Assembly (NCBI RefSeq): GCF_016860525.1
Contig: NZ_BNEA01000015.1
Location: 3,906,001-3,970,000, forward strand
Length of the DNA stretch: 64,000 nt
Source of the DNA: Streptomyces rubradiris
GTDB taxonomy: Bacteria; Actinomycetota; Actinomycetes; Streptomycetales; Streptomycetaceae
Direction of reading: 5' to 3'
The translations under genes and the position numbers were made by a program. The notes below the pieces were generated by a model. That model had not been told where the DNA came from. It was given only the letters and a program-made list of their open reading frames with translations, and made no database searches. Position 1 is the first letter of the stretch, and the number at the start of each line of letters is the position of its first letter. This document shows, one piece after another, positions 57,810 through 64,000 of this stretch.

Positions 57810-58823
57810 ATGCCTGGTCCGGCACGCACCACCACGGCCGACCCGCGGCAGCGCCGCCGTACCGCGGCCCGGTCCGCCCGCCCGCGGAGCCGGGTCCCCG
57901 AAACCGGTGACGAGGCCGATCTGCTCGGCCAGTACCTGAACCAGATCGCCGCGACCCCGCTGCTCGACGCCGAGGACGAGGTCCGCCTCGGCGGGCTCAT
58001 CGACGCCGGCCGGTACGCCGCCGGGGAACTGGAGCGGGACGCCGCGCACCGGCTCCCGGCGCACCGGCGCCACGAGCTGGAGGCGGCCGTACGCGACGGC
58101 CGGCACGCCAAGGACCACATGATCCGGGCCAATCTGCGGCTCGTGGTGTCGATCGCCAAACGGCACGCCCACCGCGGGGTGCCCCTGCTGGACCTGATCC
58201 AGGAGGGCAACCTCGGGCTGATGCGGGCCGTGGAGAAGTTCGACCACACCAAGGGCTTCAAGTTCTCCACGTACGCCACCTGGTGGATCCGCCAGGCGAT
58301 CGAGCGGGGCCTGGCCCAGCACGCCCGTACCGTCCGGCTGCCCATGCACGTCGTGGAGCAGCTGCAGAAGCTGGCGAAGGTCGAGCGGCAGCTCCAGCTG
58401 CGCATCGGGCACGAGCCGTCGGACGACGAGGTGGCGCGGGAGAGCGGCCTCGCCGAGGACCGGGTCGCCTGGCTGCGCCGGGTCGGCCGGCAGACGATCA
58501 GCCTGGACACACCCGTGGACGACACCGGCGAGACCGTCGTCGGCGACCTCATCCCGGCCACCGACGTCCTCCAGGCGCCCCAGGTCGCCGAGTACCGCGC
58601 GCTCGCCGAGGACCTCCGGGACGCGCTGGGCGTGCTGGCCCCGCGCGAGGCCATGATCCTCAGCCTGCGCTACGGGCTGCACGACGGGCACCCGCGCACC
58701 CTCCAACAGGTGGCCGAGCGGGTGGGACTGACCCGGGAACGCGTACGCCAGCTGGAGAAGGAGTCCCTCCTCCGGCTACGGGCCCCCGAAACGGGCGAAC
58801 GCCTCCTGGACTGGGCGGGCTGA
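57810..58823 (+). CDS. Group 2 sigma factor (RpoD-like)
   Basis: A 337-residue sigma-70 factor. Region 1.2 is about 30-65 (DLLGQYLNQIAATPLLDAED). Region 2 is LRLVVSIAKRHAHRGVPLLD, LIQEGNLGLMRAVEKFDHTK and FKFSTYATWWIRQAIERGLA. Regions 3 and 4 end with TLQQVAERVGLTRERVRQLE. The lack of a long region 1.1 and the RpoD-like core mark a non-essential Hrd-type paralogue. The ATG at 57810 follows CGGAGACA. Such factors in Streptomyces support stress and stationary-phase genes. It follows the second cold-shock block. Confidence 0.94.
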   Translation: MPGPARTTTADPRQRRRTAARSARPRSRVPETGDEADLLGQYLNQIAATPLLDAEDEVRLGGLIDAGRYAAGELERDAAHRLPAHRRHELEAAVRDGRHAKDHMIRANLRLVVSIAKRHAHRGVPLLDLIQEGNLGLMRAVEKFDHTKGFKFSTYATWWIRQAIERGLAQHARTVRLPMHVVEQLQKLAKVERQLQLRIGHEPSDDEVARESGLAEDRVAWLRRVGRQTISLDTPVDDTGETVVGDLIPATDVLQAPQVAEYRALAEDLRDALGVLAPREAMILSLRYGLHDGHPRTLQQVAERVGLTRERVRQLEKESLLRLRAPETGERLLDWAG

Positions 58824-59149
58824 ACCGGACCGGGCGGGCTGAATGCCGCAGGGCGGGCGGGCCGGCTTCGACGTCCACCTGGACGCTCAACCCCGCCTGA
58901 CCCCCGTCCGGCGAAACGCCTGAAAGGCAACCCGGTGCCGGGCCGCACAGAGTGTGCGGCCCGGCGCCGCCGGGACCGCCCCGGCGGGGTCCGGCGGGCG
59001 GTGCGCTGCTGCGTCCGGGTGTATCGGTCACCCGGACGGCCGCATATCGGGCGCTCAGAAGCCCCCTGGTGCGTGCCCGTGCGGTGAGGATGGCGGATGG
59101 AGCGCCGTCACGGCACGGGCGGACGCGAGGACCGGGAGACGGACGACCT
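58824..59149. other. Intergenic region between sigma factor and ctaD
   Basis: 326 bases. It carries the strong terminator at 58933-58969, then a ctaD leader of about 180 bases without a clear motif. No gene supported. Confidence 0.5.
58933..58969 (+). terminator. Strong hairpin terminator after group 2 sigma gene
   Basis: A 13-bp perfect core stem (58937-58949 with 58953-58965) around a GAG loop, extended by four further pairs including a G-U to 58933-58969. It lies 110 bases after the sigma factor stop. Confidence 0.8.
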
Positions 59150-60871
59150 GTGAGCATCCTGAACGAACCCCAGGGCGGAGGCGCGGCGGCCGAGGAGTCG
59201 TACGAGAACGAGCTGCCGGTCCGGCGCAAGCAGCCCGGCAATGTCGTGGTGAAGTGGCTGACGACCACCGACCACAAGACGATCGGCACCCTGTATCTGA
59301 CGACGTCGTTCGCGTTCTTCCTGTTCGGCGGGGTAATGGCGCTGATCATGCGCGCCGAGCTGGCCCGTCCGGGCCTCCAGGTCATCTCCAACGAACAGTT
59401 CAACCAGATGTTCACGATGCACGGCACCGTGATGCTGCTGATGTTCGCCACCCCGCTGTTCGCCGGGTTCACCAACTGGATCATGCCGCTCCAGATCGGC
59501 GCGCCCGACGTGGCCTTCCCCCGGCTGAACATGTTCGCCTACTGGCTGTACCTGTTCGGCTCGCTCATCGCGGTCGGCGGCTTCCTCACCGCGAACGGCG
59601 CGGCCGACTTCGGCTGGTTCGCGTACACCCCGCTGTCGGACGCCACCCGCACCCCCGGGCTCGGCGGGAACCTGTGGATTCTGGGCCTGGCCTTCTCCGG
59701 GTTCGGCACGATCCTCGGCGCCGTCAACTTCATCACCACGATCATCTGCATGCGCGCCCCCGGCCTGACCATGTTCCGCATGCCGATCTTCACCTGGAAC
59801 GTGCTGCTGACCGGTGTGCTGGTCCTGCTGGCCTTCCCGGTGCTGGCCGCCGCCCTGTTCGCCCTGGCGGCCGACCGCATCTTCGGCGCCCATGTCTACG
59901 ACCCGGCCAACGGCGGCCCCCTGCTGTGGCAGCACCTGTTCTGGTTCTTCGGGCATCCCGAGGTCTACATCATCGCCCTGCCGTTCTTCGGGATCATCAC
60001 CGAGATCATCCCGGTCTTCTCCCGCAAGCCGATCTTCGGCTACATGGGCCTGGTCGCCGCGACGATCGCCATCGCCGGCCTGTCCATCACGGTGTGGGCC
60101 CACCACATGTACGTCACCGGCGGGGTGCTGCTGCCCTTCTTCGCCTTCATGACCTTCCTCATCGCCGTGCCGACCGGGGTGAAGTTCTTCAACTGGATCG
60201 GCACGATGTGGAAGGGCTCGCTCTCCTTCGAGACCCCGATGCTGTGGGCGGCCGGCTTCCTCGTGACGTTCCTGTTCGGCGGGCTGACCGGCGTCATCCT
60301 CGCCTCGCCGCCCATGGACTTCCACGTCTCCGACACGTACTTCGTCGTCGCCCACTTCCACTACGTGGTCTTCGGCACGGTCGTCTTCGCGATGTTCGCC
60401 GGATTCCACTTCTGGTGGCCCAAGTTCACCGGGAAGCTGCTCGACGAACGCCTCGGCAAGATCACCTTCTGGACCCTGTTCGTCGGGTTCCACGGCACCT
60501 TCCTGGTCCAGCACTGGCTGGGCGCCGAGGGCATGCCCCGCCGTTACCCCGACTACCTGGCCTCCGACGGCTTCACCGTGCTGAACACGCTGTCGTCCAT
60601 CAGCTCCTTCCTGCTGGGCCTGTCGATGCTGCCGTTCCTCTACAACGTGTGGAAGACCGCGAGGTTCGGCACCCCGGTCGGCGTGGACGACCCGTGGGGC
60701 TACGGCCGCTCCCTGGAGTGGGCCACCTCCTGCCCGCCGCCCCGGCACAACTTCGTCACCCTGCCCCGTATCCGCAGCGAATCCCCGGCCTTCGACCTGC
60801 ACCACCCGGACATCGCGGCGCGGGAGCAGGAGGGCTACGAGATCGCCACCAGCGACCGGCCCCGCGGATGA
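59150..60871 (+). CDS. ctaD: Cytochrome c oxidase subunit I
   Basis: A 573-residue haem-copper oxidase subunit I with 12 expected membrane helices. Ligands are visible: [11 protein letters not shown] (low-spin haem His), [20 protein letters not shown] (CuB His and the cross-linked Tyr), WAHHMYVTG (two CuB His) and HFHYVVFGT (haem His pair). The proton-pathway Asp/Asn residues are in [20 protein letters not shown]. It reduces oxygen to water in the aa3 complex. The GTG at 59150 gives the typical N-terminus; no ctaC or ctaE lies nearby, so this is a stand-alone copy. Confidence 0.96.
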   Translation: MSILNEPQGGGAAAEESYENELPVRRKQPGNVVVKWLTTTDHKTIGTLYLTTSFAFFLFGGVMALIMRAELARPGLQVISNEQFNQMFTMHGTVMLLMFATPLFAGFTNWIMPLQIGAPDVAFPRLNMFAYWLYLFGSLIAVGGFLTANGAADFGWFAYTPLSDATRTPGLGGNLWILGLAFSGFGTILGAVNFITTIICMRAPGLTMFRMPIFTWNVLLTGVLVLLAFPVLAAALFALAADRIFGAHVYDPANGGPLLWQHLFWFFGHPEVYIIALPFFGIITEIIPVFSRKPIFGYMGLVAATIAIAGLSITVWAHHMYVTGGVLLPFFAFMTFLIAVPTGVKFFNWIGTMWKGSLSFETPMLWAAGFLVTFLFGGLTGVILASPPMDFHVSDTYFVVAHFHYVVFGTVVFAMFAGFHFWWPKFTGKLLDERLGKITFWTLFVGFHGTFLVQHWLGAEGMPRRYPDYLASDGFTVLNTLSSISSFLLGLSMLPFLYNVWKTARFGTPVGVDDPWGYGRSLEWATSCPPPRHNFVTLPRIRSESPAFDLHHPDIAAREQEGYEIATSDRPRG

Positions 60872-61218
60872 GCGGCCTGCGCAAGCGGGGGACCGGAACG
60901 GGCGGCGACCTCGGCAACGAGGTCGAGGGCTACCTGCTGTGGCAGGCCCGGGTCGCGGAGGCGGAGCAGCGCGCCCGCGAGTTCACCGGGCCCCTGGACT
61001 GGCTGACGACGGCCCAGCGCGAGGAGGTCGAGCGGCAGTACACCGCCGACAGCCTGCGCCGGGCCCGCGCCGACCTGGAGCGCGTCGCGGCCCGCTGCGT
61101 GTCGCTGCGGGCCGAGTACGAGCACCGCTACCAGGAGTTGCGGCGGCGCTGTCTGGCCGTGGTGCTCGCGGTGTGCGCGGGCTGCACCGCGCTGACCGCG
61201 CTGCTGCTCGCCCTGTGA
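60868..61218 (+). CDS. Small membrane protein coupled to ctaD
   Basis: A 116-residue protein whose ATG overlaps the ctaD stop (ATGA). The first 85 residues are helical and charged ([20 protein letters not shown], then [20 protein letters not shown]), likely a coiled coil. The last 25 ([20 protein letters not shown]) form a C-terminal membrane helix. It should be a tail-anchored protein with a cytoplasmic coiled coil. Coupling with ctaD suggests an accessory part in oxidase assembly; no family is recognised. Confidence 0.7.
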   Translation: MSGLRKRGTGTGGDLGNEVEGYLLWQARVAEAEQRAREFTGPLDWLTTAQREEVERQYTADSLRRARADLERVAARCVSLRAEYEHRYQELRRRCLAVVLAVCAGCTALTALLLAL

Positions 61219-61282
61219 GCCCAGGCGGCTCGCCCCGTGGCCCCCGCCGGCTCGTCCTGTGCCCCCGCCGTGCCTCGGCGTC

Positions 61283-62314
61283 TCACCGGCCGTCGCCGCC
61301 GTGCCGGGTCGCGCTGTGGGCGAGCCATTCGGACCAGGTGAGGTTCCAGTCGCCGTAGCCGTTGCCGGCCTCGACCGTCTCCTTGGAACCGGTGACGCGG
61401 ATGACGTCACCGGGGATCACCCGCCGGTAGAAGCGTTCGGCGGTGCCGTCGGTGGCGAGGCCGACGCAGCCGTGGGTGACGTTGGCCCGGCCGGCGTGGG
61501 TGTTCGCGGCCGGGTTCTGGTGGACGTAGGTGCCGGACGCGGTGGTGTGCACGGCCCAGGCGTAGTAGCCGTGGTAGGCGTCGCCGAGGCCGACGGTCCG
61601 GGAGTCCATGTAGACCTTGGGCTGCTTGTCCATCACGACCATCGTGCCGTTCCAGGTGTCCAGGCCGGGGCGGCCGGCGGTGACCGGGATGCGGGTGTCG
61701 GGCCTGCCGTCCTCCGTGACGGTCATCGTGTGGGTGCGCACGTCGACGGTCGCGGTCAGGGAACGGCCGATGGAGAAGTGCCGTACGGCGTGGCTGCCGA
61801 CGCGCAGGGTGACGCGGGTGCCGGGCTTCCAGTAGGACGGCGGGCGGTAGTCGACGCGCTGTCCGTCGAACAGGTTGCGGTCCTTGACCCAGCTCCACGC
61901 GCCCGTGACGGCGGGCTGGGTGGCGACACCGAGCCAGTGCTCGACCGCGGCCCGCTCCGAGCGCGGCACCGGGCGCGGGAAGGTGACGGATATCGGCATG
62001 CCCACGCCCACGGTGGCCCCCTCGCCGACGTTGACCTCCGCGTCGGCGAGCGCGGCCGGCTCGGGGACGGCGGGCACGGCGGGACGGGGCGCGGTGGAGG
62101 TGTGTGCGGCGGCCGGGACGGCCGGCTCGGTCGCGGCCGTGGAGGCGGTGGCCCCGCAGCCGGTCGCGGCGAGCACCAGCGCGCAGGCCGCCGCGAGGGC
62201 ACCGGCGACGGCTTTCGGACGGCGGACGGCCCGGTGGCCGGCGGTCGGGCGGCCGGTGGCCGGGCGGGCTGACGGGTCGTGCGGGATACGTGAGCGATGC
62301 GCGTGCGTGGACAC
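61283..62314 (-). CDS. Lipoprotein L,D-transpeptidase (YkuD)
   Basis: A 343-residue cell-wall enzyme. The N-terminus has a basic start, then AGALAAACALVLAATGC with a lipobox-type Cys near residue 51. An Ig-like domain follows (ADAEVNVGEGATVGVGMPIS, VTFPRPVPRSERAAVEHWLG). The YkuD domain (about 210-330) has WAVHTTASGTYVHQNPAANT and NVTHGCVGLATDGTAERFYR with the catalytic His and Cys. It cross-links peptidoglycan by 3-3 bonds. The GTG at 62314 follows GGGGGG. It is convergent with the ctaD operon and divergent from the ECF sigma gene. Confidence 0.93.
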   Translation of the reverse strand: MSTHAHRSRIPHDPSARPATGRPTAGHRAVRRPKAVAGALAAACALVLAATGCGATASTAATEPAVPAAAHTSTAPRPAVPAVPEPAALADAEVNVGEGATVGVGMPISVTFPRPVPRSERAAVEHWLGVATQPAVTGAWSWVKDRNLFDGQRVDYRPPSYWKPGTRVTLRVGSHAVRHFSIGRSLTATVDVRTHTMTVTEDGRPDTRIPVTAGRPGLDTWNGTMVVMDKQPKVYMDSRTVGLGDAYHGYYAWAVHTTASGTYVHQNPAANTHAGRANVTHGCVGLATDGTAERFYRRVIPGDVIRVTGSKETVEAGNGYGDWNLTWSEWLAHSATRHGGDGR

Positions 62315-62455
62315 GGAAGGTCCCCCCTGGGATGCGTACGGACATGGTCTGTACGCACGGCGCGGCGCCCGGGTTGCATCGGGACCGGGCGAAATCTCCG
62401 GCGCCTCACGCGCCGTAGGATGCACCCTTTCGGGACGAACAGCACGGGAGCCGGC

Positions 62456-62974
62456 ATGACGGAGGAGGAGTTCGACGCCTTCTACACGGCTGCCTTCCCC
62501 CGTCTGGTCGGCCAGCTCTACGCCTTCACCGGTGACCACGCCGAGGCGCAGGACGTCGTGCAGGAGGCGTTCGTACGGGCCTGGGACCGGCGGACGTCCT
62601 TCGACTCGGCCGAGGCGCCGGAGGCGTGGATCCGCACGGTGGCCACCCGGCTCGCGGTCAGCCGGTTCCGGCGCGCCCGGCGCTGGCTGGAACTCGTCCG
62701 CAAGGACACCCCCCGGGAACAGGTCCCGGGGCCCGGACCGGAACACGTCGCCCTCGTCGCCGCGTTGCGCGCCCTCCCCCCGGCGCAACGGCTGGCCGTG
62801 GTCCTGTACCACGTGTGCGACCTGAGCGTGGAACAGATCGCCGCGGAGACCGGCGCGCCCGCCGGCACGGTCAAGGCGCGGCTGGCCCGGGGCCGCGCCG
62901 CGCTCGCCCGTCATCTGTCGCCCGAGGAGGCCGAGACCATGACCGGGACGAAGGAGGCCACGCATGCCCCATGA
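62456..62974 (+). CDS. ECF sigma factor (SigE-type)
   Basis: A 172-residue extracytoplasmic-function sigma factor. Region 2 is EEFDAFYTAAFPRLVGQLYA and AQDVVQEAFVRAWDRRTSFD. Region 4 is LPPAQRLAVVLYHVCDLSVE, QIAAETGAPAGTVKARLARG. These small SigE-type factors are often paired with a membrane anti-sigma or an accessory; here the overlapping gene downstream fills that place. The ATG at 62456 follows GGGAGCC. It lies beside an L,D-transpeptidase, so an envelope role is plausible. Confidence 0.94.
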   Translation: MTEEEFDAFYTAAFPRLVGQLYAFTGDHAEAQDVVQEAFVRAWDRRTSFDSAEAPEAWIRTVATRLAVSRFRRARRWLELVRKDTPREQVPGPGPEHVALVAALRALPPAQRLAVVLYHVCDLSVEQIAAETGAPAGTVKARLARGRAALARHLSPEEAETMTGTKEATHAP

Positions 62975-63644
62975 CCCGACGGGCCCGGCCGCGCCCGGGG
63001 AGAGCGCCGACCGGCTGACGCACGCGCTGCGCGAGGTCGCCGAGCAGGGCCGGCGCCCCGCGCCCGGCCCGGGTGCCGCCGTGCGCCGCCGGGCCGTGCT
63101 GCGCCGCCGTACCCGCCGGGCCGGGCTGGTGTCGGCGGGCCTCGTCGTCGCGGGCGCGGCCGTCCTCACCGCCACGACCCTGCTGGGCGGCGCCGAACGG
63201 CCCGCGCCGCCCGCCGCCACCGCTTCCACCACCGCCCCGGCACCGCCCCCGTCCCCCGACGGCGACACCGCCGTCGACGACATCCGCATCGACCTCACGG
63301 CACTGGAACTGCGGGCCGGGGGAAGGACGTTCCCCATCTCCGCGCCCGGTATGAACCGGCCGTTCCGCGGTGCCGCGGTCGCCCGGGTCACCGAACGCCT
63401 GCGGCACGCCCGGTTCAGCGTCTCGCCGACGGGCGAGATCCGGCGGCACGACTGGGTGATGGCCTTCAGCGGCCCCGAGCGGGAGCCGCACTACCTCTAC
63501 GGCGCCGACGACACCGCCACCGACGTCCCCGGGCGCCGCCCGTCCACACTGAGCGTGATCGGGCTGCGCACCGACGACGCCCGCTGGCTGTACGAGCACA
63601 CCTCCGTCGGCACCCGGATCACCATCACCGGGACCGGCACCTAG
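62964..63644 (+). CDS. Membrane-anchored partner of ECF sigma factor
   Basis: A 226-residue protein overlapping the sigma factor end by 11 bases, ATG behind AAGGAGG. Residues 1-50 are cytoplasmic and basic (VRRRAVLRRRTRRAG), then one helix (LVSAGLVVAGAAVLTATTLL, about 55-74), a Thr/Ala/Pro linker and a beta-rich external domain (about 100-226). This is the topology of anti-sigma factors, but no zinc-binding HxxxCxxC motif of ZAS type is seen. It probably regulates the sigma factor; this is by position. Confidence 0.78.
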   Translation: MPHDPTGPAAPGESADRLTHALREVAEQGRRPAPGPGAAVRRRAVLRRRTRRAGLVSAGLVVAGAAVLTATTLLGGAERPAPPAATASTTAPAPPPSPDGDTAVDDIRIDLTALELRAGGRTFPISAPGMNRPFRGAAVARVTERLRHARFSVSPTGEIRRHDWVMAFSGPEREPHYLYGADDTATDVPGRRPSTLSVIGLRTDDARWLYEHTSVGTRITITGTGT

Positions 63645-63671
63645 CCGGCCGCCGCGGGCAGGGGCCGGTGC

Positions 63672-64000
63672 TCACTGCTCGGGGCGGGTGCGGGACGGGG
63701 TGGAGCGGCCCGGCGGGGGCAGCTGGGCCAGTTCGGTGCGGGCGAGCAGGACGTCGCCGATGAAGAGGTCGTAGAGCAGGATGCCGAGCGCGCCACCGAT
63801 CAGCGGGCCGACGATCGGGATCCACCAGTAGCCGCTGAAGGCGCCGGACACGCTGCCCGGGAACGCCAGGCTGCCCCAGCCCGCCGCGTAGGTGAACAGG
63901 CGGGGGCCGAAGTCGCGGGCCGGGTTGATGGCGTAGCCCGCGTTCGCGCCGTAGGACATGCCGATGGCGGCGACGACGAGGCCGGTGATCAGGGGGCCGA
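63672..64000 (-). CDS. MIP/aquaglyceroporin family channel, C-terminal part
   Basis: The 5' end lies beyond the window. What is seen reads as the last ~110 residues: [20 protein letters not shown] with the second NPA box and the Asp after it (NPARD, the glycerol-facilitator form), FTYAAGWGS, then [20 protein letters not shown] as the last membrane helix, and a polar tail. It should transport glycerol or water. It is convergent with the ECF partner gene. Confidence 0.9.
   Translation of the reverse strand, partial: GPLITGLVVAAIGMSYGANAGYAINPARDFGPRLFTYAAGWGSLAFPGSVSGAFSGYWWIPIVGPLIGGALGILLYDLFIGDVLLARTELAQLPPPGRSTPSRTRPEQ

Noticed and set aside
59108..60805. Minus-strand 565-codon frame opposite ctaD
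   Set aside because: Acidic/Gln-rich antisense shadow of a membrane protein; no start signal.

Overview
The window is high-GC actinobacterial DNA and almost certainly a Streptomyces chromosome. The signs are GTG starts, strong third-position G/C bias, SigB-type -10 boxes (GGGTAC), an AfsR-type SARP regulator, a Streptomyces-type contractile injection system and many ATGA/GTGA translational couplings. I see no tRNA, rRNA, insertion sequence, phage integrase or CRISPR array. Most long open frames on the strand opposite a gene are GC-bias shadows and are left out.

Layout. 0-7 kb is a stress-signalling block: a secreted protein, a SigB/SigF-type sigma factor, two MarR regulators, and on the minus strand a SpoIIE-type phosphatase-like protein followed by rsbR, an rsbS-like gene and rsbT. 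The rsbS-like gene has lost half of its STAS domain and gained 12-residue repeats. 7-12 kb is a cold-shock block: cold-shock protein, DEAD-box helicase, CBS-like protein, a small SCO5918-like protein, a GvpU-like protein, a MerR-type HTH protein, and a frameshifted remnant of an acyl-CoA synthetase. 12-14.4 kb is a divergent LysR/MFS efflux pair.

14.7-29 kb is rich in conflict and programmed-cell-death genes. It has a 1705-residue caspase plus Hsp90-type ATPase protein translationally coupled to a zinc-ribbon protein and a membrane protein; a diiron oxygenase; a small protein ending in an amyloid-like motif; a SARP-STAND-TPR regulator; and a divergent STAND-TPR protein that carries the same amyloid-like motif. 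Three 23-bp direct repeats lie between the last two genes.

29-53 kb is a complete minus-strand contractile injection system (eCIS). In transcription order it runs: LuxR regulator, secreted beta-propeller protein, DUF4255 cap protein, AAA+ ATPase, sheath, tube 1, zinc-ribbon tail-assembly protein, a 52-residue DUF6760 protein, a 1123-residue low-complexity protein, tube 2, LysM protein, VgrG-like spike, PAAR tip, gp25, gp6/J baseplate, tail protein I and a membrane-anchored zinc-ribbon protein. Nearly all neighbours overlap by ATGA or GTGA. Divergent from the LuxR gene is a bitopic membrane protein. No obvious toxin cargo is present.

54.7-57.6 kb repeats the cold-shock block (MerR-type HTH, cold-shock protein with a matching leader, DEAD-box helicase, SCO5918-like protein). 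It is followed by a group 2 sigma factor, an orphan ctaD with a coupled membrane partner, a lipoprotein L,D-transpeptidase, an ECF sigma factor with a membrane-anchored partner, and an aquaglyceroporin cut by the window end.

The strongest candidates for undescribed biology are the caspase-Hsp90 three-gene operon, the shared amyloid-like motif linking the small protein and the STAND protein, and the repeat-expanded rsbS inside an intact coupled operon. Gene identities come from motifs read by eye. No alignment or database search was run.
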